Shown: piece by piece, positions 1 through 5,770 of the stretch
Layout: each line of letters starts with the position of its first letter
Position numbering within the stretch: position 1 is the stretch's first letter
NCBI GenBank assembly: GCA_025927795.1
Contig: JAICKT010000190.1
Span: 1 to 8,341, forward strand
Length of the DNA stretch: 8,341 bases
Direction of reading: 5' to 3'
Origin: Parafilimonas sp.
GTDB lineage: Bacteria; Bacteroidota; Bacteroidia; Chitinophagales; Chitinophagaceae
The notes under the pieces: generated by a model
Seen by the model: only the letters and a program-made list of their open reading frames with translations
The model's database searches: none
What the model was told of the DNA's origin: nothing
Translations under genes and position numbers: made by a program

Positions 1-78
1 ATGCAAAACTTATTTCATGATGGAGGTTATAGCAACACCGGTGTTACGCAACAGGTAATTGAGCAGATGGAAAAATAG
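1..78 (+). CDS. Probable C-terminal end of an unidentified upstream gene (partial)
   Basis: The frame is open from the first base of the window and ends at a TAG at 76-78, giving 25 residues that end in TQQVIEQMEK. An ATG happens to sit at position 1, but a 25-residue gene is less likely than the tail of a longer one cut by the window edge. The residues match no family I recognise. The stop lies 37 bp before the antitoxin start and 1 bp before the inverted repeat at 80-106, so the two could be transcribed together, or the repeat could separate them. Chance is a real alternative for so short a frame. Confidence 0.35.
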   Translation: MQNLFHDGGYSNTGVTQQVIEQMEK

Positions 79-79
79 C

Positions 80-106
80 ATACGTATTAACTGGAATAAT
101 ACGTAT
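80..106. promoter_or_regulatory. Candidate toxin-antitoxin operator: inverted repeat of two ATACGTAT palindromes
   Basis: Seen directly: ATACGTATTA at 80-89 is repeated as its exact reverse complement, TAATACGTAT, at 97-106, with a 7-bp spacer. Each arm contains the self-complementary octamer ATACGTAT (80-87 and 99-106), so the site is two palindromes centred 19 bp apart, near two helical turns. It ends 9 bp before the antitoxin ATG at 116. Known: ribbon-helix-helix antitoxins usually bind paired palindromes over their own promoter, often as a complex with the toxin. Inferred: this is the autoregulatory operator. No T-run follows, so it is not a standard intrinsic terminator. I found no clear TAnnTTTG promoter around it. 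Confidence 0.55.
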
Positions 107-115
107 CTTCGATAT

Positions 116-364
116 ATGACAACTAAGCTCACATTAAGCCTCGACGATAAAATAATTTCAAAAGCTAAAAAAATTGCTGCGCGAAAAAAAACCAGTATTT
201 CAAAACTGGTATCTAATTATTTTGAAAAACTACCGGAAAAAGAAAGTAAAAAAGACCCATCTGTATTAATCGGAATATTAAAACCCAAGAACAAATCTAG
301 TGATGTTGAAGCTGCAATAAAAAACGCACGTTGGGAATATTTAAAGAAAAAACATGGCTTATAA
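116..364 (+). CDS. DUF6364-family antitoxin, ribbon-helix-helix type
   Basis: An 82-residue basic protein. Residues 3-9 (KLTLSLD) fit the DNA-contacting beta strand of a ribbon-helix-helix fold. Helix 1 is at about 10-22 and helix 2 at about 26-37, with the phrase KKTSISKLVSNYF typical of DUF6364/VapB-like antitoxins. The rest, ending in WEYLKKKHGL, would be the flexible arm that wraps and blocks the toxin. The ATG at 116 is chosen because the motif begins right after it; an upstream TTG in frame at 59 would add 19 residues unlike the family and would run through the operator. The gene overlaps the PIN toxin start by 11 bp, the usual sign of translational coupling in such pairs. Expected role: neutralise the toxin and repress the operon through the palindromes at 80-106. 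Family call is firm; function is inferred from family and context. Confidence 0.8.
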   Translation: MTTKLTLSLDDKIISKAKKIAARKKTSISKLVSNYFEKLPEKESKKDPSVLIGILKPKNKSSDVEAAIKNARWEYLKKKHGL

Positions 365-779
365 TTTTTTTATTGATTCAGATGTGCTTCTTGATGTATT
401 GGTTGAAAGAAAGCCATTTGTTAAAGAAAGTTACGAGTTGTTTAACGCACAATACAACAATTTAGCACAGCTTTATACTACAGCTTCTGTTATTTTAAAT
501 GTGCAATATGCAGGTAATAAATTAATTGGAAAAGGTTCTGCAAAAATTGCTATTAAAGAATTTCTATCGTTTGTAAAAATTTGCTTAACAACAAAAGAAA
601 CAATGCTTAAAGCGTACAATTCTTCTTTTGCAGATATTGAAGATGCTGTTCAATATTATTCAGCAGTTGCAGATAAAGTAATAGACTTTTTTGTAACGCG
701 GAATACAAAGGATTACAAAAATGCAGATGAGCATTTAAAAATTGTTACGCCTGCAGAAGCAATAAAAATCCTAAGCTAA
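354..779 (+). CDS. PIN-domain ribonuclease toxin (PIN_3, VapC-like)
   Basis: A 141-residue single-domain protein. The N-terminus carries the PIN signature strand FFIDSDVLLDVLVERKPF with acidic D8 and D10. The central ADIEDAVQYYSA supplies E96/D97, and the late strand VIDFFVTRNTKDY supplies D111 and D120, closely matching PIN_3 proteins, where acidic residues bind the Mg2+ that drives RNA cleavage. Position 10 is Asp where many relatives have Asn (DTN). Position 49 in TTASVILNVQYAG is Asn, in the helix that often supplies another polar residue. All expected acidic positions look intact, so the enzyme is probably active. It lies directly behind and overlaps the DUF6364 antitoxin, the standard antitoxin-first order. 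The RNA target cannot be read from sequence. Its stop is 6 bp from the convergent pyrG stop, and no terminator is visible between them. Confidence 0.82.
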   Translation: MAYNFFIDSDVLLDVLVERKPFVKESYELFNAQYNNLAQLYTTASVILNVQYAGNKLIGKGSAKIAIKEFLSFVKICLTTKETMLKAYNSSFADIEDAVQYYSAVADKVIDFFVTRNTKDYKNADEHLKIVTPAEAIKILS

Positions 780-785
780 TTATTC

Positions 786-2435
786 TTAAATCATCTCACT
801 CTGTAATAAAGGATTTTTATATGCACTGCGTTGTTCATTATAATTTTTTGCAGCAGCAATAAAATGTACAAATAAAGGCGCAGGTTTTTCTACGGTACTT
901 TTTAATTCAGGATGATATTGTACGCCTATAAAAAAGGGATGATTTTTTACTTCCATAATTTCAACCAAACTACTGTCTGGGTTTACACCACTTGCAATCA
1001 TTCCATTTGTTTCAAACCGTTCAAGATAATTATCATTAAATTCAAACCGATGACGATGCCTTTCGCTAATCAATGTTTTACCATAAATATTATATGCTAA
1101 AGTTCCCGGTTTTATTTCGCATGGATACGCACCCAATCGCATAGTGCCGCCCATCATATTAATCTTTTTTTGCTCTTCCATCATATCAATTACAGGATCG
1201 CTCGTTTGCGCATCCATTTCAGTAGAGTGTGCATTTTCAATTCCTAAAACATTGCGTGCAAATTCAATTACTGCCATTTGCATTCCCAAACAAATTCCAA
1301 AAAAAGGCAGGTTATTTTCGCGGGCATATTGTACGGCAACAATCTTCCCTTCAATACCACGTTTACCAAAGCCAGGTGCAACGAGTAAACCATCAAGCCC
1401 TTCTAATTTTTCTTTTACATTATGTTTGTTGATTCCTTCGCTGTGTACATCTACTACCTGCACTTTTACTTCATTTATTGCGCCGGCATGTATAAAACTT
1501 TCAAGGATGGATTTATATGCATCCTGTAACTCCATATATTTTCCAATCAAGCCAATACTTACTTTGCTTTTTGGATATTTTAATTTATCTAAAAAACTTT
1601 TCCATTTACTTAAATCTGCTTCAGGAACAAGCGTGGTGTTTAATTTTCTTAAAGTAATTATATCTAATTTTTCGCGCAGCATTGCCAGGGGAACTTCATA
1701 AATAGTGGATGCATCCAATGCTTCTATCACTGCTTCAACTTTTACATTACAGAATAAAGCGATTTTTCTTTTTAAATCATTATTCAATTGCTCTTCTGTT
1801 CTGCATACAATAATATCAGGATGCACGCCTGTTTCACTCAGCATTTTTACGCTGTGTTGCGTAGGTTTTGTTTTTAATTCTTTTGCTGCGCGTAAATAAG
1901 GAATTAATGTAAGATGTATTACGCAAACATCACCTTCCGGCAATTCCCATTGCAACTGGCGCACCGCTTCAATAAACGGAAGGCTTTCTATATCACCGAC
2001 TGTTCCGCCAATTTCTGTTATTACAATATCGTAGTTGCCATCGTTGCCCAGCAATAACATGCGGCGTTTAATTTCATCGGTAATATGCGGCACAACCTGT
2101 ACCGTTTTTCCCAAAAAATCACCTGCACGTTCTTTATTAATTACGGTTTGATAAATTCTTCCGGTAGTAACGTTGTTTGCCTGCGATGTATATATATTAA
2201 GGAAACGTTCGTAATGTCCGAGGTCTAAATCGGTTTCTGCACCATCTTCCGTTACATAACATTCACCATGTTCGTAAGGATTTAAAGTGCCGGGGTCAAC
2301 ATTTATATATGGATCAAATTTTTGAATGGTTACACGAAAGCCCCTTGCCTGCAAAAGTTTAGCAAGCGATGCGGCAATGATGCCTTTACCCAAACTGCTT
2401 GTTACACCGCCGGTAACGAAAATATATTTTGCCAT
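786..2435 (-). CDS. pyrG: CTP synthase (glutamine-hydrolysing)
   Basis: Cytoplasmic enzyme that aminates UTP to CTP using ATP and glutamine, the last step of de novo pyrimidine nucleotide synthesis. The 549 residues match the family length. The synthetase domain spans about 1-265, with the P-loop GGVTSSLGKGI at 9-19, the Mg2+-binding acids D71 and E141, and the UTP/CTP-site phrase KTKPTQHSVK at 188-197. A class I glutaminase domain follows from about 290, with PGFGKRG (oxyanion region), nucleophile C382 in GICLGMQ, and H508/E510 in QYHPE. All key residues are present. I start at 2435 because MAKYIFVTGG is the conserved N-terminus; an in-frame ATG at 2519 would add 28 residues with no counterpart. 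The start codon lies inside the palindrome CCATATATATGG. The gene is transcribed alone, away from mdh and toward the toxin gene. Confidence 0.97.
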   Translation of the reverse strand: MAKYIFVTGGVTSSLGKGIIAASLAKLLQARGFRVTIQKFDPYINVDPGTLNPYEHGECYVTEDGAETDLDLGHYERFLNIYTSQANNVTTGRIYQTVINKERAGDFLGKTVQVVPHITDEIKRRMLLLGNDGNYDIVITEIGGTVGDIESLPFIEAVRQLQWELPEGDVCVIHLTLIPYLRAAKELKTKPTQHSVKMLSETGVHPDIIVCRTEEQLNNDLKRKIALFCNVKVEAVIEALDASTIYEVPLAMLREKLDIITLRKLNTTLVPEADLSKWKSFLDKLKYPKSKVSIGLIGKYMELQDAYKSILESFIHAGAINEVKVQVVDVHSEGINKHNVKEKLEGLDGLLVAPGFGKRGIEGKIVAVQYARENNLPFFGICLGMQMAVIEFARNVLGIENAHSTEMDAQTSDPVIDMMEEQKKINMMGGTMRLGAYPCEIKPGTLAYNIYGKTLISERHRHRFEFNDNYLERFETNGMIASGVNPDSSLVEIMEVKNHPFFIGVQYHPELKSTVEKPAPLFVHFIAAAKNYNEQRSAYKNPLLQSEMI

Positions 2436-2443
2436 ATATATGG
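2432..2443. repeat. 12-bp perfect palindrome covering the pyrG start codon
   Basis: CCATATATATGG at 2432-2443 is perfectly self-complementary, and the pyrG ATG (complement of 2433-2435) is its last part. It could be a protein site or a weak hairpin at the ribosome entry, or chance in AT-rich sequence plus the fixed ATGGC codons. Confidence 0.4.
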
Positions 2444-2547
2444 TTTTTATTTTGCTTTTTACGGCATCATCTAAAATTAAAAAAGAAAACCTGCACAGCG
2501 TACTGTGTTTTGTTTTCATTCTGTCTTGATGTTAGATTATTGCCTGT

Positions 2548-2579
2548 TGACCGGCGAGATGAAAAATTCTCAGTGGTCA
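2548..2579 (-). promoter_or_regulatory. Interrupted hairpin in the presumed pyrG leader
   Basis: Outer arms TGACC (2548-2552) and GGTCA (2575-2579) pair perfectly, and inner arms GAGA (2556-2559) and TCTC (2568-2571) pair around an 8-nt loop. A 3x3 internal loop separates them and can gain one G-U pair. It sits just downstream of the candidate pyrG promoter, so the transcript would begin at or near this stem. Function is unknown; it could equally be a protein-binding dyad. Confidence 0.3.
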
Positions 2580-2581
2580 TG

Positions 2582-2589
2582 CAAAGCTA
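2582..2589 (-). promoter_or_regulatory. Candidate pyrG promoter, Bacteroidota -7 element
   Basis: The minus strand reads TAGCTTTG followed by C, an exact match to the Bacteroidota -7 consensus TAnnTTTG. About 19 bp upstream on the same strand is TTTCG, a near match to the TTTG -33 element. This predicts transcription starting near 2576 and a leader of roughly 140 nt before pyrG, which is long, so the call is moderate. Confidence 0.4.
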
Positions 2590-2691
2590 AAAGATATTTT
2601 TTGCCTGTCGAAATTTCCTTGCAAAATCCACCATGAAAGTGGAAAATTTTTTATTCTTTTTATGAAACGGCGAACAAGCGTTCTCCTTTAT

Positions 2692-2699
2692 TACCTTTG
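2692..2699 (+). promoter_or_regulatory. mdh promoter, Bacteroidota -7 element
   Basis: TACCTTTG (followed by C) is an exact, classic form of the TAnnTTTG element. It lies 36 bp before the mdh ATG, predicting a leader of about 30 nt. No good TTTG -33 element is visible at the expected distance upstream. Confidence 0.65.
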
Positions 2700-2735
2700 C
2701 AGCCCCAATATTTTTTTCACCATAAAATAAATAGA

Positions 2736-3665
2736 ATGAAAATTACTGTTGTAGGTGCTGGTGCTGTTGGAGCTACTTGTGCCGATAACATTGTGCGCAA
2801 AGAACTGGCACATGAAGTTGTTTTGCTTGATATTAAAGAAGGATTATCTGAAGGTAAAGCGCAGGACATGATGCAAACGGCTGCATTACTTGGTTTTGAT
2901 ACACGCATTACCGGCAGCACAAATGATTATGCAAAAACTGCAAACAGCGATGTGGTCGTTATTACATCGGGATTGCCACGTAAACCGGGAATGACGAGAG
3001 AAGAATTAATTGGAACAAATGCAGGTATTGTAAAAGGAGTTGTTGAAAATATTTTAAAACATTCGCCAAATGCTATTCTCCTAATCATCAGTAACCCGAT
3101 GGATACAATGACGTATCTCGCATTAACATCAAGTAAATTACCTAAGAACAGAATTATTGGAATGGGCGGCGCTTTAGACAGTGCACGTTTCAGATACCAG
3201 TTAAGTCAGCATCTTGGCTGCAGCCCTGCAGATTTAAATGCTATTGTAATTGGCGGGCATGGCGATACTACAATGATTCCTTTAATAAGTAAAGCCACAT
3301 GGAACAGCATACCTGTAACAAATTTTTTAAGTGAAGAACAACAAAAACAAATTGTAAATGACACGATGGTTGGCGGTGCAACACTTACAAAATTAATTGG
3401 CACTTCTGCATGGTATGCACCCGGTGCTGCGGGTGCTGCGCTTGTTGAAGCAATCGTTAGAGATGAGAAAAAGTTATTTACCTGTTGTGTATATGTTGAT
3501 GGAGAATATGGGCAAAAAGATATTTGCATGGGCGTGCCTGTTGTAATTGGTAAAAATGGCTGGGAAAAAATTGTTGAAGTTGAATTGGATGAAAAAGAAA
3601 AAGCTGCTTTTGCAAAAAGTGCAGATGCAGTTAGGAGTATGAATGATGTGTTAAAGACCTTGTAA
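2736..3665 (+). CDS. mdh: Malate dehydrogenase (NAD-dependent, LDH-like type)
   Basis: Cytoplasmic enzyme that interconverts malate and oxaloacetate with NAD+/NADH in the TCA cycle. The 309 residues fit the LDH-like bacterial MDH group. The Rossmann motif GAGAVG is at 7-12, with D32 at the end of the second strand indicating NAD over NADP. The substrate loop has R82 in LPRKPGMTR, where MDHs carry Arg and lactate dehydrogenases Gln, plus R88. N120 is in the SNPMD motif, and D148 and R151 lie in the LDSARFR helix. The catalytic base H175 is in GGHGD. All catalytic residues are present. The start at 2736 is set by the conserved MKITVVGAG N-terminus; a TTG 39 bp upstream lies in the promoter element. 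The gene is a single unit: own promoter at 2692 and a strong terminator at 3683. Confidence 0.96.
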   Translation: MKITVVGAGAVGATCADNIVRKELAHEVVLLDIKEGLSEGKAQDMMQTAALLGFDTRITGSTNDYAKTANSDVVVITSGLPRKPGMTREELIGTNAGIVKGVVENILKHSPNAILLIISNPMDTMTYLALTSSKLPKNRIIGMGGALDSARFRYQLSQHLGCSPADLNAIVIGGHGDTTMIPLISKATWNSIPVTNFLSEEQQKQIVNDTMVGGATLTKLIGTSAWYAPGAAGAALVEAIVRDEKKLFTCCVYVDGEYGQKDICMGVPVVIGKNGWEKIVEVELDEKEKAAFAKSADAVRSMNDVLKTL

Positions 3666-3682
3666 AGAGTTTATTTAAGCAT

Positions 3683-3718
3683 AAGCCATGCCTTTTTAAT
3701 GCATGGCTTTTTCTTTTT
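3683..3718 (+). terminator. Rho-independent terminator of mdh
   Basis: A perfect 9-bp stem, AAGCCATGC (3683-3691) with GCATGGCTT (3701-3709), encloses a 9-nt loop and runs into a T-rich tract (TTTTTCTTTTT at about 3708-3718). It begins 17 bp after the mdh stop and isolates mdh from the DUF2231 gene. Confidence 0.9.
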
Positions 3719-3752
3719 AATACATGGCACATTTTTTTCGCCCTGTAATTAC

Positions 3753-4289
3753 ATGCAGAGTAAAATAAAAATTCTCGGTCACCCGGTACACCCGATGCTG
3801 GTGCCTTTTCCTATTGCTTTTTATACTGCAACAATGGTTTGCACTATTGTTTATGCATCAAACGGAAATACTTTTTGGTTTCATGTTGCATTTATAGCAA
3901 ATTGTGCAGGTATTGTTATGGCTGCTGTTGCCATATTGCCAGGTTTAATCGACTGGCTTGCTATTCCTGAATTATCAGATGCAAAATCAACAGGTCTTAA
4001 ACACATGGTGGCAAATGTTTTTTCACTTGGCTGTTTTGTTGCCAATGCCGCGATTAATTATACAAAACTTTCAGCAGCGCATCCACCTGTGCAGGCTCCT
4101 CTTATGTTAACTATTGCAGGCTTTTTAATTATGTTGTATGCAGGTTTTAAAGGCTGGAAAATGGTACAGACATATCACATAGGTATTGATAAATTTGCTC
4201 CCGAGGAATTGCCGCAAGAAAATGCCGTTGAAAAAAATGCGAACGAAATATTTACAGACGCTACAGAAAAGCCTGAAGAAAAAAAGTAG
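3753..4289 (+). CDS. DUF2231-family inner-membrane protein, four transmembrane helices
   Basis: A 178-residue protein that begins MQSKIKILGHPVHPMLVPFP; the HPxHPMLVxFP opening is the hallmark of DUF2231. Hydrophobic helices are seen at about 15-35, 42-65, 84-104 and 115-134, followed by a hydrophilic, Glu-rich tail (about 145-178). Histidines H10, H13, H44 and H84 sit at or near helix ends, and D67 lies in LPGLIDW; their conservation in the family hints at cofactor or metal binding, but no function is established to my knowledge. I start at 3753 because the family motif begins at once. An upstream ATG at 3699 lies inside the mdh terminator hairpin and would add 18 residues. No clear TAnnTTTG promoter was found in the 34 bp between terminator and start. 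Substrate and role are unknown. Confidence 0.85.
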   Translation: MQSKIKILGHPVHPMLVPFPIAFYTATMVCTIVYASNGNTFWFHVAFIANCAGIVMAAVAILPGLIDWLAIPELSDAKSTGLKHMVANVFSLGCFVANAAINYTKLSAAHPPVQAPLMLTIAGFLIMLYAGFKGWKMVQTYHIGIDKFAPEELPQENAVEKNANEIFTDATEKPEEKK

Positions 4290-4342
4290 TTAGCATCTTC
4301 TCAATTTTTTATCTTATAAAAATTTAAAATTTTAAACGTGTA

Positions 4343-4350
4343 TATATTTA
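4343..4350 (+). promoter_or_regulatory. Weak candidate promoter for the nitrilase-cupin operon
   Basis: TATATTTA matches TAnnTTTG at all but the last base and lies 21 bp before the nitrilase ATG. No -33 TTTG is visible, and the 81-bp gap is very AT-rich, so chance matches are likely. Confidence 0.2.
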
Positions 4351-4370
4351 TGCTGATTTAAAACATTAAC

Positions 4371-5324
4371 ATGAAGAACATAAAAATATCTTCTGCACAA
4401 TTTGAACATAAAAGTGGCGATAAAAATTATAATCTTTCTGTAATTGATTCGCTTTCAAAAAAAGCAAAACAACAAGGTGCAGATATTGTTGCATTTCATG
4501 AATGCTCGATAACAGGTTATACGTTCGCAAGACATTTATCAAAAGAACAAATGCTTGAACTGGCAGAATTTATTCCGGATGGAGAAACTATTTCAAAGCT
4601 TACACAAATAGCTGCAAAAAATAATATTGTTGTGCTGGCGGGTTTGTTTGAAAAAGATAAAGAGGATAATTTATTTAAAGCTTATGTGTGTGTTGATAAA
4701 AATGGATTAGTTGCAAAATTCCGAAAACTGCATCCTTTTATCAATCCTTATTTAACACCGGGAAATGAATATTGTGTGTTTGATTTGTGCGGATGGAAAT
4801 GCGGCATTCTTATTTGTTACGACAATAATATTATTGAAAATGTGCGTGCAACTAAATTGCTTGGTGCTGATATAATTTTTATGCCGCATGTTACCATGTG
4901 TACACCTTCAACAAGACCAGGTGCCGGTTTTATAGATCCCAAGCTTTGGGAGAACCGTGAAGCGGATCCAACATCTTTGCGTTTGGAATTTGACGGAATG
5001 AAAGGTCGCGAATGGCTGATGAAATGGTTACCTGCACGTGCTTATGATAATGCGATTTATGCAGTGTTTTCAAATGCAATAGGAATGGATGATGACCAGT
5101 TGAAAAATGGCTGCTCAATGATAATTGATCCATTTGGAGATGTTATTGCCGAATGCAGAACCTTGGGTGATGATATAACAACTGCAACTATTACTGCGGA
5201 TAAACTTACAAAAGCAGGCGGTTATCGTTATATAAAAGCAAGAAGACCTGAATTGTATAAAGACATAATTGGTGTATCACACAAATCAGAACAAAAAGTG
5301 GTTTGGCTAACTGCTGATGAATAA
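4371..5324 (+). CDS. Nitrilase-superfamily carbon-nitrogen hydrolase, substrate unknown
   Basis: A 317-residue cytoplasmic protein with the nitrilase catalytic triad in place: E44 in FHECSITGY, K119 in KFRKLHPF, and nucleophile C149 in GILICYDN. Such enzymes hydrolyse amides, nitriles or carbamoyl compounds, or transfer acyl groups, through a thioester on the cysteine. Between the cysteine strand and the YAVFSNAIGMD strand there is a longer segment (about 177-225, containing DPTSLRLEFDGMKGREWLMKW) not found in short omega-amidase-like members, which marks a separate subfamily. The end of the fold is intact (MIIDPFGDVIAECR at 250-263). No signal peptide is seen. The cupin gene starts 11 bp after the stop, suggesting one transcript. 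The exact substrate cannot be assigned; N-carbamoyl or aliphatic amide hydrolysis are options only by family. Confidence 0.85.
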   Translation: MKNIKISSAQFEHKSGDKNYNLSVIDSLSKKAKQQGADIVAFHECSITGYTFARHLSKEQMLELAEFIPDGETISKLTQIAAKNNIVVLAGLFEKDKEDNLFKAYVCVDKNGLVAKFRKLHPFINPYLTPGNEYCVFDLCGWKCGILICYDNNIIENVRATKLLGADIIFMPHVTMCTPSTRPGAGFIDPKLWENREADPTSLRLEFDGMKGREWLMKWLPARAYDNAIYAVFSNAIGMDDDQLKNGCSMIIDPFGDVIAECRTLGDDITTATITADKLTKAGGYRYIKARRPELYKDIIGVSHKSEQKVVWLTADE

Positions 5325-5335
5325 TAACAATCAAT

Positions 5336-5770
5336 ATGAAAAAATATTTTCTTTTTATCACGATGATATTAATTGCTGCAGTTGCGTTTATTTCTTTTTC
5401 ATTTCAAAATAAATCTCAACAACAAAACGGTTATATACTCGAACATGAAAAAGATATTGCAAAGCAAGAAGCAGGAACGCATAACGGCGGTGGCAATACG
5501 ATTGGTTACAGCTTTTTTGCAAATGCAAAAGATTTAAAACTTGTTTTTAGAAAACGTGTTTTAAAACCCGGTTCTGCGATTGGTTATCATCTTCAAAATG
5601 AAGATGAAATTTATTACATTATAAGCGGCAAAGGAATTATGAAAATGATTGATAAAACTTTTCCCGTTCAGGCAGGCGATGCAATTCTTACACGACCCGG
5701 CAGTTCACACGGATTACAACAAGCCGGCAAAGAAGATTTAGTGATTATTATAAATTATGAAGCAAAATAA
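5336..5770 (+). CDS. Exported or membrane-anchored small cupin-domain protein
   Basis: A 144-residue protein. Residues 1-23 are MKK followed by a hydrophobic stretch, a signal peptide or anchor; there is no lipobox cysteine and no clear AxA cleavage site, so an anchored form is possible. The single cupin barrel spans about 65-143. Motif 1 is PGSAIGYHLQNEDEIYYIISGKG (78-100) and motif 2 is AGDAILTRPGSSHGL (113-127). Likely metal ligands are H85, E91 and H125; the usual second histidine of the HxH pair is Q87. Cupins of this size may be enzymes (dioxygenase, isomerase) or ligand binders, and the sequence does not decide. It follows the nitrilase gene by 11 bp, probably in one operon, although the cupin acts outside the cytoplasm and the nitrilase inside. 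The stop directly abuts that of the convergent propeller gene. Confidence 0.82.
   Translation: MKKYFLFITMILIAAVAFISFSFQNKSQQQNGYILEHEKDIAKQEAGTHNGGGNTIGYSFFANAKDLKLVFRKRVLKPGSAIGYHLQNEDEIYYIISGKGIMKMIDKTFPVQAGDAILTRPGSSHGLQQAGKEDLVIIINYEAK

Larger units (their letters stand above)
2436..2735. other. Divergent intergenic region between pyrG and mdh
   Basis: This 300-bp stretch has no convincing gene. It holds, from pyrG outward: the rest of the start-codon palindrome, a frame that extends pyrG upstream without conserved sequence, an interrupted hairpin at 2548-2579, a minus-strand promoter-like TAGCTTTG (2589-2582), a weak TCCAC/GTGGA dyad at 2627-2643 followed by T-rich sequence, and the plus-strand TACCTTTG promoter element for mdh (2692-2699). 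Its length suggests a long pyrG leader of about 140 nt if the candidate promoter is right, against only about 30 nt for mdh. Confidence 0.6.

Noticed and set aside
59..115. TTG start at 59 for the antitoxin
   Set aside because: It would translate through the inverted repeat and add 19 residues before the ribbon-helix-helix motif; the ATG at 116 fits the family.
1144..1701. Long open frame opposite pyrG (185 codons, plus strand)
   Set aside because: It is antisense to a highly conserved gene, and its low-complexity Ser/Pro/Ile/Phe-rich product is what a reverse-strand shadow gives.
2436..2519. Extension of pyrG to an upstream in-frame ATG at 2519 (28 more residues)
   Set aside because: The conserved CTP synthase N-terminus MAKYIFVTGG starts at 2435, and the extra residues have no counterpart in the family.
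2627..2643. TCCAC/GTGGA dyad followed by a T-rich stretch, terminator-like
   Set aside because: The stem is only 5 bp with a 7-nt loop, and no gene ends there on that strand.
3420..3440. GGTGCTGC tandem copies within mdh
   Set aside because: They encode the alanine/glycine-rich GAAGAA segment normal for this enzyme.
3699..3752. Earlier ATG at 3699 for the DUF2231 gene
   Set aside because: It lies within the loop and second arm of the mdh terminator hairpin, and the conserved family motif begins with the ATG at 3753.
4275..4310. GAAGA/TCTTC pairing and T-run after the DUF2231 gene as a terminator
   Set aside because: A 5-bp stem with a 16-nt loop is too weak to call.
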